64,000 bases of DNA from Streptomyces sp. NRRL S-87 (GCF_000719335.1 NZ_JOGB01000001.1:124001-188000); one strand, 5' to 3'; counted from the stretch's first letter, positions 24,911 to 35,302 are shown. The notes: generated by a model not told the origin, from the letters alone. Numbers and translations are program-made.

Positions 24911-25597
24911 TCACGTTCGGACACCCGCCGGGCCCGGGGCGTCGGCCAAGGCCTCCGCCGCCGTCCGCAGGTCCGCCACCAGGCCGCCGTACACCGCGTC
25001 CCGGTCCGCGGCCCGCAGGACGGCGGACGGGTGCACGGTGGCCAGGCCCCGGCCGTGCGGTGGGACGCCGTCGAACTCGGGCAGCGGCACCAGCAGGCCG
25101 CGTCGCTCGCCCACCCGGAAGCCCGGCCCCCACAGCGCCCGCCCGGCCGTGGCGCCCAGGGCCACCACCAGGTCCGGGTCGACCAGCCGGAGTTCGGCCT
25201 CCAGCCACGGGCGGCAGGCGGACAGCTCGCGCAGGCTCGGCGCCTTGTGGATGCGCCGCTTGCCGCCTCCCGGGGCCGGCACGTACTTGAAGTGCTTGAC
25301 GGCGTTGGTCACGTACGCCGCCTCGTCGTCCAGTCCCGCGTCGGCCAGCGCCCGGTGCAGCAGCTGCCCCGCCGGGCCGACGAACGGCTTCCCCTGGCGG
25401 TCCTCCTGGTCGCCGGGCTGCTCGCCGACCAGCACGAGCCGGGCGTGCGGGTCCCCGGCGCCGAAGACGGTGCCCGTCGTGCCCTCGTACAGCGGGCAGC
25501 CCCGGCATCCGGCGGCCGCGCGCCGGTGCGCCGGGATGCCACCGCGCCCCGGCAGGAAGGGCCCCGCGTCGTACGGGGTGTCGGCTTTCGTGCCCAT
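24911..25597 (-). CDS. udgX: UdgX-type uracil-DNA glycosylase (uracil-crosslinking)
   Basis: 228 residues from ATG 25597 (AAGGAG at 7 nt). Family-4-like motif A GEQPGDQEDRQGKPFVGPAG (58-77), motif B HPSAVLR, and the UdgX-specific loop GGKRRIHKAP with His117. In M. smegmatis UdgX the matching His attacks the abasic sugar and leaves the enzyme covalently fixed to uracil-containing DNA. Fe-S ligands visible: Cys31, Cys34, Cys128; a His (AVKHFK, His102) replaces the Cys of ordinary family-4 enzymes. First gene of the four-gene set. Confidence 0.9.
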   Translation of the reverse strand: MGTKADTPYDAGPFLPGRGGIPAHRRAAAGCRGCPLYEGTTGTVFGAGDPHARLVLVGEQPGDQEDRQGKPFVGPAGQLLHRALADAGLDDEAAYVTNAVKHFKYVPAPGGGKRRIHKAPSLRELSACRPWLEAELRLVDPDLVVALGATAGRALWGPGFRVGERRGLLVPLPEFDGVPPHGRGLATVHPSAVLRAADRDAVYGGLVADLRTAAEALADAPGPAGVRT

Positions 25598-25698
25598 CGA
25601 CCCGCTCCTTCCGCTCGCCCCCCTTCGCGTCTGCACCGGCGGCGGGGAGGGGAAACGGGTGGCAGGGTGGGGGTAGGCGACGGCGAAGGGAGCCCATC

Positions 25699-26067
25699 GT
25701 GAGCAGCACCGAGGTGACGGTCGTACTCAGCGACTGCGACGAGGACGACGCGCGGGTCGTGCTCTCCACCCTGGAGGAGACGTTCACGCCGGAGCGTGCG
25801 GTGGCGGCACGCGGGGCGGCGCCCGCCCGGCCCGGCGGAGCGACGACGGTCTGGGCGTCGGTGTTCGACGTGGGGCATCCGCGCGAGCGGGCGGCGGCGG
25901 CCGGCCCGGTGACCCTGGAGCACCCCGTCAGCGTCGAGGCGCAGGGCGGCTACCAGGCGGTGGACCGGCTGCTGGCGGAGCTGGGGACGGTGTTCGAGAT
26001 CGAGGCGGCGGGCACGGCCGCCGGCGACCAGGAGAAGGACGTGCACCTGCGCATCCGCGGGCGCTGA
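25699..26067 (+). CDS. Small acidic protein, unknown
   Basis: 122 residues, GTG with AAGGGAG upstream, divergent from udgX across about 100 bp. Predicted mixed alpha/beta: VTVVLSDCDEDDARVVLSTLEETF, then a WASVFDVG strand and QAVDRLLAELGTVFEIEAAG helix-strand. No signal or membrane segment and no known motif. Possibly shares a promoter region with the UdgX set. Confidence 0.65.
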   Translation: MSSTEVTVVLSDCDEDDARVVLSTLEETFTPERAVAARGAAPARPGGATTVWASVFDVGHPRERAAAAGPVTLEHPVSVEAQGGYQAVDRLLAELGTVFEIEAAGTAAGDQEKDVHLRIRGR

Positions 26068-26092
26068 ACCACCGGCGCCACCGGGCGGCCCG

Positions 26093-26464
26093 TCACGAGC
26101 GCGCCGGCGGCCGGGAGCCGGAGCGCGGCTCCTGCCGGCCCAGGGTCGCCGCCCACCGCCGGCACCAGGCGACGACGAGCTTCAGCAGGCACCCCAGCGT
26201 CAGCGCCCACATCGCGGCGAAGGCCCAGATCAGGGCCGGTTCCGGGGCCGATACGGCCAGGACGAACAGGGCCACCGAGGCGGCGCCGAGCAGCCAGGCG
26301 ACGGCGCCGAGCCGGTGGCGCCGGAGCGTGTGCCAGGGGCCGGAGCAGCGGTGCATCCGCATCGTGCGCAACCGGTGGTCCAGCCGGGGGTCCTGACCGC
26401 GCAGCCCCTGCTCGATCTCCGTGAGGACCGTCCGCTCGTCCTCCGGGACGTCCGAGCCGTCCAT
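26093..26464 (-). CDS. DUF3040 membrane protein
   Basis: 123 residues. The N-terminal helix VPEDERTVLTEIEQGLRGQDPRLDHRLR is the DUF3040 signature; two membrane helices follow (LGAVAWLLGAASVALFVLAV and LIWAFAAMWALTLGCLLKLVV). ATG with GGAGGT at 6 nt. Widespread in actinobacteria, function unknown. Confidence 0.82.
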   Translation of the reverse strand: MDGSDVPEDERTVLTEIEQGLRGQDPRLDHRLRTMRMHRCSGPWHTLRRHRLGAVAWLLGAASVALFVLAVSAPEPALIWAFAAMWALTLGCLLKLVVAWCRRWAATLGRQEPRSGSRPPARS

Positions 26465-26526
26465 GGCGGCACCTCCTCCCGCGCTGCCGGCCGGTCCCGT
26501 CCGGCCGTCCGGCTCCTGGACGGCGC

Positions 26527-27132
26527 CTACCCCGCGGTGCCGGTGCCAGTCGCCCCCGGCCCGCCGGCGCCGGGGGCCGGATGCCGGTGCAGGGTGATGA
26601 GCAGCCGCCAGACCTCGCCCGCCAGGTCCTGCGGTGTCCCCTCGACCGCCCCGTGGAGCCAGTCGGCCAGTACGGCGCGGAAGGTGCCGCTCACCGCCGA
26701 GGCGATGAGCTCCGGGGAGTGGCCGCCGGCCAGGGCCCGTTCGGCGCGGCTGCGCTCGCGCAGCTCGCGGTGCAGCGCCTCGCCGAGCGGCCCGGTGCCG
26801 CCGGGTGCCAGCAGGGTGCGGTGGAGGTCGGCGTGGCGCGCCACGCCCTCGAGGAAGTCGGTCAGCGGTGCCGGCGGCCGGGCGGGGTCGGGGACGCCCC
26901 GCCAGGCGTGCAGCGCCTCCACCGCGTCCCGTGCGATGCCGGCGCAGGTGTCGACGGCGAGGGCCGGTACGTCGGCGTAGTGGAGGTAGAAGGTGGCCCG
27001 GCCGACGCCGGCCCGCCGGACCACGGCGGCCACCGTGATCTCGCCGAGCGGCCGCTGCGCGCACTCCTCGAGGAGGGCCTCGCCCAGCTTCCGCCGGGTC
27101 CTGGCGGCCCGCGGGTCGGCGTCGGGGCTCAC
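26527..27132 (-). CDS. TetR-family regulator coupled to DUF1304 gene
   Basis: 201 residues from GTG 27132, which overlaps the DUF1304 TGA (GTGA). HTH: KLGEALLEECAQRPLGEITVAAVVRRAGVGRATFYLHYADVPAL. C-terminal helical domain with DADLHRTLL-type features (ARHADLHRTLLAPGG), as in the TetR_C_33-like group. Being the second gene of the operon that begins at the 35-bp palindrome (27485-27519), it very probably represses its own operon. Confidence 0.85.
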   Translation of the reverse strand: MSPDADPRAARTRRKLGEALLEECAQRPLGEITVAAVVRRAGVGRATFYLHYADVPALAVDTCAGIARDAVEALHAWRGVPDPARPPAPLTDFLEGVARHADLHRTLLAPGGTGPLGEALHRELRERSRAERALAGGHSPELIASAVSGTFRAVLADWLHGAVEGTPQDLAGEVWRLLITLHRHPAPGAGGPGATGTGTAG

Positions 27133-27491
27133 CCGGCCGCCACCACGGCCGCCAGCGCCAGGGCGCCGGGCAGGGCCTGGACGAAGAGGATCCGGCGGTT
27201 GGCCGTCAGCCCCCCGTAGAGGCCGGCGACCACGACGCAGCACAGGAAGAACACCCGGACCCGGTAGCCGGTCGGGTCGGACTCCCACAGTCCCCAGGCC
27301 AGACCGGCGGCCAGGAAGCCGTTGTACAGGCCCTGGTTGGCGGCCAGTGTCGCGGTGGCCCGGGCCATCTCGGGGTCGTAGCCGGACAGGGCGCGGCCGC
27401 GCGGGCCCTCCCACAGGAACATCTCCAGAACCAGGACGTAGGCATGGAAGAGGGCGACCAGTGCCACGAGGACGCTCGCAATAATGGACAT
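27129..27491 (-). CDS. DUF1304 membrane protein
   Basis: 120 residues, four membrane helices. It begins MSIIASVLVALVALFHAYVLVLEMFLWEGPRGRALSGYDPE, with the DUF1304 hallmark H-Y-x-LE-F-W, and NQGLYNGFLAAGLAWG later. Its ATG lies inside a perfect palindrome, and TATTCT ends 6 nt before it, so the mRNA should be leaderless and repressed by the cotranscribed TetR. Function unknown; related genes are often beside TetR genes. Confidence 0.88.
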   Translation of the reverse strand: MSIIASVLVALVALFHAYVLVLEMFLWEGPRGRALSGYDPEMARATATLAANQGLYNGFLAAGLAWGLWESDPTGYRVRVFFLCCVVVAGLYGGLTANRRILFVQALPGALALAAVVAAG

Positions 27492-27519
27492 GTGTCCAGA
27501 ATATCTGGACACATGTCCA
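27485..27519. promoter_or_regulatory. 35-bp perfect palindromic operator over promoter and start codon
   Basis: Arms of 16 bp (TGGACATGTGTCCAGA and its complement) flank ATA. Each arm is itself a nested palindrome (TGGACA-TG-TGTCCA), so four half-sites are present. The element covers the DUF1304 start codon (27489-27491) and its -10 TATTCT (minus strand). Confidence 0.85.
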
Positions 27520-27611
27520 GAAGCTAGCGCGGGTTCCGGACCGGCGACCGATGAGTTTGCGCCCCGGAGGGAGTCGGTACACCTAGGACGCACTTCAGCG
27601 AGGAGGCAGTC

Positions 27612-28100
27612 ATGTCCAGCGACGGCAGTGACGGATTCACCACGTGCCTGTGGTTCGACGGCCGGGCCGAGGAGGCCGCGAACTTCTACCTCTCGGTGTT
27701 CAAGGACGCGAAGCTCGGGACGATCGCCCGGTACACGGAGGCCGGCCCGGGACCCGAGGGCGAGGTGATGGTCGTGGAGTTCGAGCTCAACGGCCAGAAG
27801 TTCGTCGGGCTCAACGGCGGGCCGGAGTTCCGGTTCAACGAGGCCGTGTCGTTCCAGATCCGCTGCAAGGACCAGGACGAGGCCGACTACTACTGGGACC
27901 GGCTGACCGACGGCGGTCAGGGCGTGGCCTGCGGCTGGCTCAAGGACCGGTTCGGAGTGTCGTGGCAGGTCTTCCCGAGCGCGCTCCTCGACCTGGTCGG
28001 GGGCCCGGACCCGGAGGGGGCCGCCCGGGCCACCCGCGCCATGCTCGGCATGGTGAAGATCGACCTGGCTGCCGTGGAGCGCGCCTACGCGGGCGAGTAG
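27612..28100 (+). CDS. PhnB-like VOC superfamily protein
   Basis: 162 residues, ATG with GAGGAGG upstream. FTTCLWFDGRAEEAANFYLSVF, FVGLNGGPEFRFNEAVSFQI and KDRFGVSWQVFPSALLDL are the signature of the PhnB/3-demethylubiquinone-methyltransferase-like subgroup of the vicinal-oxygen-chelate fold. No nearby substrate clue. Cytoplasmic. Confidence 0.88.
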   Translation: MSSDGSDGFTTCLWFDGRAEEAANFYLSVFKDAKLGTIARYTEAGPGPEGEVMVVEFELNGQKFVGLNGGPEFRFNEAVSFQIRCKDQDEADYYWDRLTDGGQGVACGWLKDRFGVSWQVFPSALLDLVGGPDPEGAARATRAMLGMVKIDLAAVERAYAGE

Positions 28101-28132
28101 CCCCGGTACGCCGCCACCGGGCGCGCGGGCCG

Positions 28133-28375
28133 TCACTCCTCGGGGTGGCGCGCCCGGGCGCCCGACCGGGTCCGGCCGGCGGCCGGCATCCGCTCGGGGT
28201 GGCGCCGCAGGTACTCGCCCTCGAGCTCCGACATCCGCTGGGTGTGCGTGCGCAGGGCGTCGTCCGAGCCGTGCAGCAGGGTCTCGTGGCGGGTGCGGTG
28301 GATGGCTTCCAGCTCCTTCAGCAGGCGGTCCTCCGCCAGCTCCTCGGGGGCCACCCCGCCGTCGTGCTCGGCCAT
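28133..28375 (-). CDS. DUF6158-like small protein
   Basis: 80 residues, highly charged and helical: EELAEDRLLKELEAIHRTRHETLLHGSDDALRTHTQRMSELEGEYLRRHPER. The HGSDDAL core with flanking helices is typical of this actinobacterial family of unknown function. Convergent with the VOC gene 33 bp away. Confidence 0.78.
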   Translation of the reverse strand: MAEHDGGVAPEELAEDRLLKELEAIHRTRHETLLHGSDDALRTHTQRMSELEGEYLRRHPERMPAAGRTRSGARARHPEE

Positions 28376-28471
28376 GTCTCGCTCCTCGGTGCAGAGGATC
28401 GTTCCTCCACATCAGCGTAGATCCCGGCACACTGATCCGCCGGACACCCACCACCACCCCCGGACGGCCCG

Positions 28472-29650
28472 ATGAGCACCCTCGACACCCCGGCCCCGCC
28501 GCCCGCCCCGGCCCCCGAGGCCGAACGGCACGCCGGCTGGCTCGAACTCTTCTTCGATCTCGTGTTCGTCGCCTTCGTCGCCCAGCTCTCGCGCTCCCTG
28601 CACGGCGACCCGAGCTGGCACGACTTCGGCGTCTTCCTCGCCCTCTACTTCCCGCCCTGGTGGATGTGGGCCAACCTCACCGTCTCCGCCAACCTCTTCC
28701 AGGACGACAGCCCGCGGCGCCGGCTGGCCATGCTCGCCGCGATGCTCTGCCTCGCCGTGATGGCCGCCGCCGTCCCCGAGGCCACCGGCGACCGCGGCAC
28801 CGCGTACGCCCTCGGCTACGCGGGCACCCGGCTCGTCCTGCTCGCCCTGTGGTGGCCGGCCACCCGCTACCCGGCCCCGCACGCCCTGCCCCGCTGGCGG
28901 CCGCTCACGTACTGCCTGCTCTTCGCGGTGCTGTGGGCGGGCGCCGCCTTCGTTCCCGCGCCCTGGCGCTACCCCGTATGGGCTGCGCTGCTGGCCGCCG
29001 AGATGCTCCTGCTGCTCACGGCGCGCGGGCGCGGCGTACCCGCCCGGGTGCACACGGGGCACCTCGTCGAGCGGGTCGGCCTCTTCGTGATCATCGTGCT
29101 CGGCGAGTCCGTCCTGGGCCTGATCACCGCCACCGACGACACGTGGACGGCGTCCGCCGCCCTGGTGGCGCTGCTCGGGTTCCTGCTGCTGGCCGCGCTG
29201 TGGTGGTCGTACTTCGACTTCGCCACCACCGCCGCGGAGATCAACTTCGCCTCCGCCACCCCGGGGCAGGCCTACCTCCTGGCCCGGGACGTCGGCGGCT
29301 TCCTGCACTTCTTCGTCACCGCCGCCGTCATCTCGATGGCCGCCGGCCTCTCCACCGCCGTCGGGGAATCCGGCCACGACCACCTGCCGCGCGGCGCGGT
29401 CTGGGCCCTCGCCGGCGGCCTCGCGCTCTACCACGCGGCGCACGGTGCGATCGCCCTGCGCTTCGGCAGCTCCCTGGCGCGCACCGCGACCTGGGCGCTG
29501 CCCGGCATCGCCGTCCCGCTCCTGGTGGTGGTCGTCGCGGACGCGCTGCCGCCGTGGGCGGTCGTCCTGCTGCTCGCCGCCGAGGCCGTCGGACACCTGG
29601 TGTACGCCAAGCGCCTCGCGCGCCGCGCGCTGCCGCCCGCGGCGGCCTGA
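28472..29650 (+). CDS. Low-temperature-requirement A (LtrA) family membrane protein
   Basis: 392 residues, about 10-12 membrane helices. The N-terminal WLELFFDLVFVAFVAQLSRSL is the LtrA signature, and HLVERVGLFVIIVLGESVLGLI in the middle is the second conserved block. Listeria LtrA was linked to growth at low temperature, but the biochemical role of the family is unknown. Confidence 0.9.
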   Translation: MSTLDTPAPPPAPAPEAERHAGWLELFFDLVFVAFVAQLSRSLHGDPSWHDFGVFLALYFPPWWMWANLTVSANLFQDDSPRRRLAMLAAMLCLAVMAAAVPEATGDRGTAYALGYAGTRLVLLALWWPATRYPAPHALPRWRPLTYCLLFAVLWAGAAFVPAPWRYPVWAALLAAEMLLLLTARGRGVPARVHTGHLVERVGLFVIIVLGESVLGLITATDDTWTASAALVALLGFLLLAALWWSYFDFATTAAEINFASATPGQAYLLARDVGGFLHFFVTAAVISMAAGLSTAVGESGHDHLPRGAVWALAGGLALYHAAHGAIALRFGSSLARTATWALPGIAVPLLVVVVADALPPWAVVLLLAAEAVGHLVYAKRLARRALPPAAA

Positions 29651-29675
29651 GCGGGGTCCGGCCTGAGCGGGGTCC
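29644..29675 (+). repeat. 16-bp tandem duplication over a stop codon
   Basis: GGCCTGAGCGGGGTCC is present at 29644-29659 and 29660-29675; the first copy contains the LtrA TGA. Confidence 0.85.
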
Positions 29676-29711
29676 CCCGGGAGGCGCCCCCCGAACGGTC
29701 GCCTCCCGGGG
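29675..29711. terminator. Bidirectional terminator
   Basis: 12-bp perfect stem (29675-29686 with 29700-29711) and 13-nt loop between convergent LtrA and saccharopine-dehydrogenase-like genes. Confidence 0.75.
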
Positions 29712-29716
29712 AGGTC

Positions 29717-30937
29717 TCAGTGCTCGCGCAGGCCCCACGGGGAGCCGTACTCGGTGAGCAGGTCGAGGAACGGCCGCGGCGGGAACGCCTCGGGGCCGAG
29801 GACGCCCGTGCCCGTCCAGCCGCCGGAGGCCACCAGCTCCAGCGCCACCACCGGGTTCACGGCCGTCTGCCAGACCACGGCCTGGGAGCCGTACTCCCGC
29901 ATCGACCACTGGTTGTCGACCACGTGGTACAGGTACACCTCGCGCGGGGCGCCGTCCTTGACGCCCTTGACCCAGGTGCCCGCGCAGGTCTTGCCCGTCA
30001 TCCGGTCCCCGAGGCCCGCCGGATCGGGCAGGCAGGCGGCCACCACGTCGCGGGGCGAGACCCGCACCGCGCCCGCCCCGCCCGGCACGGTCACCGGGGC
30101 GGTGCTGTCCAGGCCGAGCGCGTGCAGGGCCTTGAGCTTGCCGATGAAGTCGTCGCCGAGCCCGTACTTGAAGGTGACGCGCTTGGCCGGCACCCACCGC
30201 GGGATCAGCAGCACCTCCTCGTGCTCGACGTTCACGCACTCCACCGGGCCGATGCCCTCGGGGAAGTCGAACACCTCCGCCTCGCTGAACGGCGGGGTGG
30301 TGAACCAGCCGCGGCCCTCCTCGTACACCACCGGCGGGTTCAGGCACTCCTCGATGGTGGTCCAGATGCTGAAGGAGGGCGCGAACTCGTACCCCTCGAC
30401 GGACAGGTTTGCACCGTCGCGAATGCCGATCTCCTCGATCTCGTCGAACAGTTCGTCCGCCGCGTACCGGGCGAACACGTCCGACAGCCCGGGCTCCACG
30501 CCTATCCCGACGAGCGCGAGCCGGCCGGCCCGCTCCCACCGCTCGGCCTGCTCGAACTGGGCGTCGCCCAGCTTGACCCCGCACTCCTCGTACGGGCGGT
30601 CCGGGTGCGGGTAGGACAGGGACATCGCCATGTCGAGGTAGTGCGCGCCGGCCTCCAGGGCAGCCTCGAACAGCGGCATCACGAACCGCGGGTCGGTCGC
30701 GTTGAGCAGCACCCCGCAGTCGTGCTCGGCCAGCAGCCGCACGACCGCGGCCCGGTCAGAGGCGTCGACCCGGCAGGCGCTGAACCGCTTCTCGTCCGCC
30801 CCCAGCGCGGCCACCGCGGCCTCCGCCCGCCCCTGGTCGTAGTCGGCGACGACCATGTGCTCGAAGAACGCCCGACGGGCCGCGATCTTGGTGATCGCGG
30901 TTCCCACGCCGCCCGCCCCGACCAGCAGAACACGCAT
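29717..30937 (-). CDS. Saccharopine dehydrogenase family oxidoreductase
   Basis: 406 residues. It begins MRVLLVGAGGVGTAITKIAARR, a GxGGxG Rossmann site; GAHYLDMAMS and VGIGVEPGLSDVFARYAADEL follow the family pattern. Members reduce imines formed from amino acids or polyamines (saccharopine, carboxynorspermidine). No lysine or polyamine genes are nearby, so the substrate is open. AGAGGG precedes the ATG. Divergent from a TetR gene, a possible regulator. Confidence 0.86.
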   Translation of the reverse strand: MRVLLVGAGGVGTAITKIAARRAFFEHMVVADYDQGRAEAAVAALGADEKRFSACRVDASDRAAVVRLLAEHDCGVLLNATDPRFVMPLFEAALEAGAHYLDMAMSLSYPHPDRPYEECGVKLGDAQFEQAERWERAGRLALVGIGVEPGLSDVFARYAADELFDEIEEIGIRDGANLSVEGYEFAPSFSIWTTIEECLNPPVVYEEGRGWFTTPPFSEAEVFDFPEGIGPVECVNVEHEEVLLIPRWVPAKRVTFKYGLGDDFIGKLKALHALGLDSTAPVTVPGGAGAVRVSPRDVVAACLPDPAGLGDRMTGKTCAGTWVKGVKDGAPREVYLYHVVDNQWSMREYGSQAVVWQTAVNPVVALELVASGGWTGTGVLGPEAFPPRPFLDLLTEYGSPWGLREH

Positions 30938-31063
30938 GACAGAACCCTCTTTCCGGGAGGCGCCTCGCCCCTTGCGGCACGATCAAACGCGCTGGCCCGC
31001 GATAAGGTCAATGGCGTTGGCATAAGGATCGGCCCCCCGGCGGGGCAGGAGGAGGGCGTCGCG

Positions 31064-31789
31064 ATGGCGAAGCAGGTGGTACCGGAGCCGGCGCGCAGGC
31101 GCCGCCGCCCCACGAAGCAGGGCACCGTCCTGTCCGAGCGGCTGATCGTCGAGACCGCGCTGCGGATGCTGCGCGAACACGGCAGCGACGGACTGAGCGC
31201 CCGCCGCCTCGGCGCCGCCCTCGGCGCCGACCCCAGCACCCTCTACCGCTACTTCGCCGGCATGGACGACCTGACCCGGGCCATCGGCGAGGAGCTCACC
31301 GGCCGCGCGCTGGAGGGCTGGGCGGCCACCGGTGACTGGCGGGCCGACCTCCGCGCCCTCGGCCTGCGCATCCACGGCGCCTACCTCGCCCACCCGCAGG
31401 CCGCGGTCCTCACCGCCAGCCGCGTCACCGGCAGGCCGCGCGAGATCGCCGCGGACGAGGCGATCCTGGGCGTGCTGCGCACCGCGGGCTTCCCCGATCC
31501 GGCCGCCGTACGGACCTACCACGCGTTCGTCGACCAGAGCCTGGCCTTCGCGGCGCTGGACGCGGGCTCGCTCGCACTGGCCGCCGAGACGCGCGCCGCG
31601 GACGAGGAGATGTGGGAGACGACGTACGCCCGACTGCCCGCGGACCGCTACCCGCACCTGGCGGCCACGGCCGGGCTGCTGGCCGCCCGGATGAAGGACA
31701 GCGCGTACCCGGTGGCGCTGGAGATGCTCCTGGAGAGTGCGGAAGCCCAGCTCACGGCCGCCGGGAGGAACGACCCGACCGGCCGGTAA
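31064..31789 (+). CDS. TetR-family regulator
   Basis: 241 residues from ATG 31064 (AGGAGG upstream). A basic N-terminal arm (PARRRRRPTKQG) precedes the HTH LIVETALRMLREHGSDGLSARRLGAALGADPSTLYRYFAGMDDL. The C-terminal domain is TetR_C_1-like, with HPQAAVLTASRVTGRPREI. Divergent from the saccharopine-dehydrogenase-like gene by 126 bp, its likely target. Confidence 0.87.
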   Translation: MAKQVVPEPARRRRRPTKQGTVLSERLIVETALRMLREHGSDGLSARRLGAALGADPSTLYRYFAGMDDLTRAIGEELTGRALEGWAATGDWRADLRALGLRIHGAYLAHPQAAVLTASRVTGRPREIAADEAILGVLRTAGFPDPAAVRTYHAFVDQSLAFAALDAGSLALAAETRAADEEMWETTYARLPADRYPHLAATAGLLAARMKDSAYPVALEMLLESAEAQLTAAGRNDPTGR

Positions 31790-31794
31790 CGCTC

Positions 31795-31800
31795 TACACT
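31795..31800 (+). promoter_or_regulatory. -10 of leaderless merR-type gene
   Basis: TACACT lies 7 nt before the GTG start at 31808, the spacing expected for a leaderless mRNA. Confidence 0.55.
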
Positions 31801-31807
31801 CGCGCGG

Positions 31808-32569
31808 GTGACGCAGGCACAGGGGGAGGCGCGGTACCGCCGGGAGGAACTGGCGGAAGCCGCCGGGGTGAAGGAGCGCAACCTGCGCTACTACCAGGAG
31901 CGCGGCCTGCTGCCGCCACCCCGCCGCGAAGGCCGGATCGCCTGGTACTCCGAGGACCACCTGGTCCGGCTGCGGCTCATCGACGACCTGCTGGGCCGGG
32001 GCTACAGCGTCAACGCCATCGCCGAACTCCTCGGTGCCTGGGAGCGCGGCGGCGGTCTCGCCCAACTCCTCGGGCTGGAACGCGCCATGACCCGCGACTG
32101 GTCCCGCGAGGACCCGGTGACCATGCCGCGGGCCCGACTGCGCGAGCTCTTCGGCCCCGGCGGCACCTCCGAGGACTCCCGGCGGGCCGCCGAGCTGGGC
32201 TACCTCTCGGTCGACGGGGACGACGTCACCCACCGCAGCGCGCGGCTGCTGGAGGCCGCGCTGATCCTGGCGCGGCAGGGCGTACCGGTCGCCGAGGTCC
32301 TGGACGAGGGGGAGTTCCTGCAGCGTGCGGCCGCCGAAGTGGCCGACCGGTTCGTGGGGTTGTTCCGGCGGCACGTGATCGGCGAGGGCGGCCTGGAACG
32401 GCTGTCCGCCGACCGGCTGGGGGAGGTCGCCGAGGCGGTGGCGGCCCTGCGCCCGGTGGTCGGGGAGGTGGTGACCACCGAGTTCGCCCGGGCGATGGCG
32501 GCGCGCGTCAACGCGGAACTGGAGCTGCTGCTGGGGCCGATGGGCGGTCCTGAGGCGGGGTCCGAGTAG
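31808..32569 (+). CDS. MerR-family regulator
   Basis: 253 residues. N-terminal winged helix YRREELAEAAGVKERNLRYYQERGLLPPPRREGRIAWYSEDHLVRL is MerR-type. The long C-terminal effector part (about 170 residues) has no cysteines in a metal site, so it is not a metal sensor of the classical kind. Leaderless GTG start, 18 bp after the TetR gene stop. Target unknown. Confidence 0.87.
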   Translation: MTQAQGEARYRREELAEAAGVKERNLRYYQERGLLPPPRREGRIAWYSEDHLVRLRLIDDLLGRGYSVNAIAELLGAWERGGGLAQLLGLERAMTRDWSREDPVTMPRARLRELFGPGGTSEDSRRAAELGYLSVDGDDVTHRSARLLEAALILARQGVPVAEVLDEGEFLQRAAAEVADRFVGLFRRHVIGEGGLERLSADRLGEVAEAVAALRPVVGEVVTTEFARAMAARVNAELELLLGPMGGPEAGSE

Positions 32570-32594
32570 GCCGAAAACCACCGTTGCAGCAACC

Positions 32595-32623
32595 TTGCCA
32601 ACGGCCATTGGCACTCATACGTT
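32595..32623 (+). promoter_or_regulatory. Promoter of the DUF6230 operon
   Basis: TTGCCA (32595-32600), 17-bp spacer, TACGTT (32618-32623). GTTGC-A-GCAAC just upstream (32583-32593) and TGCCAA/TTGGCA over the -35 are possible operators. Confidence 0.6.
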
Positions 32624-32694
32624 CAACTCGTCGGTAACAACCCCGACATCCTCCGCACGGCACGTTCACCTCACTGACAAGGGGACATGTCACC

Positions 32695-34462
<1,768 letters not shown>

Positions 34463-34481
34463 CCCCCCGGTTCCGCCCACC

Positions 34482-34511
34482 CCGCTGTCCGGCCCCCGGG
34501 CCGGACAGCGG
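34482..34511. terminator. Terminator of the DUF6230 operon
   Basis: 14-bp perfect stem (34482-34495 with 34498-34511) ending 14 nt before the next gene. Confidence 0.82.
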
Positions 34512-34525
34512 CATACTGGCTGCCC

Positions 34526-35230
34526 GTGAGCGCGATCCTCGACCGACTGGCCGCCGTCGGCCCCTACTTCGCACTGGCCCACGGCACGCCCCCGGCGGAC
34601 TCCGGCCTGCGGCCCCTCACCGAGCTGTACGGCGAGCTACTCGCCCCGTACGTCGCCGAGGTGGCCCGCCGCATGGGCACCCGTGACCTCCGCGTCGCCG
34701 CCTCCACCGCACACCTCGGCCTGGCCTCGCGGCTGTGCTCCCTCGCCCTCGGCTCCGCCGCGCTCGGCGGCCGCGTCCTCGACCTCCCGCCCGACCGCCT
34801 CCTCTGGCGCCACCCGCCCGGCGAGTCGCTGCAGCTCTGGCTTCCGGAAACCGCCCTGCGCCACGAGCCGCCCCCGCGGGCACTGGCCGCCACCGTGCTG
34901 GAGGCCAACCTCGGCGTGCTGGACCCGGCCCTGCGCGCCGGGTACGGGCTCTCCCCGCAGATCCTGCGCGGCAACGCGGCCTCCGCCCTCGTCGGCGCCC
35001 TGCGCGTGCTCATGAACCGGGCGCCCGGGGCCCCGTACCCGCCCGGCGGCACCGTCGGGGAACTCCTCGGCGACGACGGCCCGCTGGCCGGCACGGCGGC
35101 CCTCTTCGTCCACGACGACGAGCTCGGCACCGCCTTCGTCCGCCGCAGCTGCTGCCTCTACTACCGGGCGCCCGGCGGCGGGCTCTGCGGGGACTGCGTC
35201 CTGCGGACCCGCAGGTCCGAGCGGGTCTGA
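34526..35230 (+). CDS. FhuF-like (2Fe-2S) ferric-siderophore reductase family protein
   Basis: 234 residues, GTG start. The C-terminus RRSCCLYYRAPGGGLCGDCVL holds the C-C-x10-C-x2-C ligands of FhuF-type iron-sulphur proteins, which reduce Fe(III) in siderophores. The upstream region lacks other enzyme motifs. No siderophore genes flank it. CATACT about 8 nt upstream hints at a very short or absent leader. A hairpin follows at 35278-35302. Confidence 0.85.
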   Translation: MSAILDRLAAVGPYFALAHGTPPADSGLRPLTELYGELLAPYVAEVARRMGTRDLRVAASTAHLGLASRLCSLALGSAALGGRVLDLPPDRLLWRHPPGESLQLWLPETALRHEPPPRALAATVLEANLGVLDPALRAGYGLSPQILRGNAASALVGALRVLMNRAPGAPYPPGGTVGELLGDDGPLAGTAALFVHDDELGTAFVRRSCCLYYRAPGGGLCGDCVLRTRRSERV

Positions 35231-35277
35231 GCCGTCCGCACCGGGGGCTGTCGATCATCGGCTGACCGTCTCGGGCC

Positions 35278-35302
35278 GGGCCGGACCAAAAGGTTCCGGC
35301 CC
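35278..35302 (+). terminator. Terminator after the FhuF-like gene
   Basis: Stem of 10 bp with one bulged T (GGGCCGGA+CC pairing with GG+T+TCCGGCCC) and AAAA loop. Confidence 0.65.
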
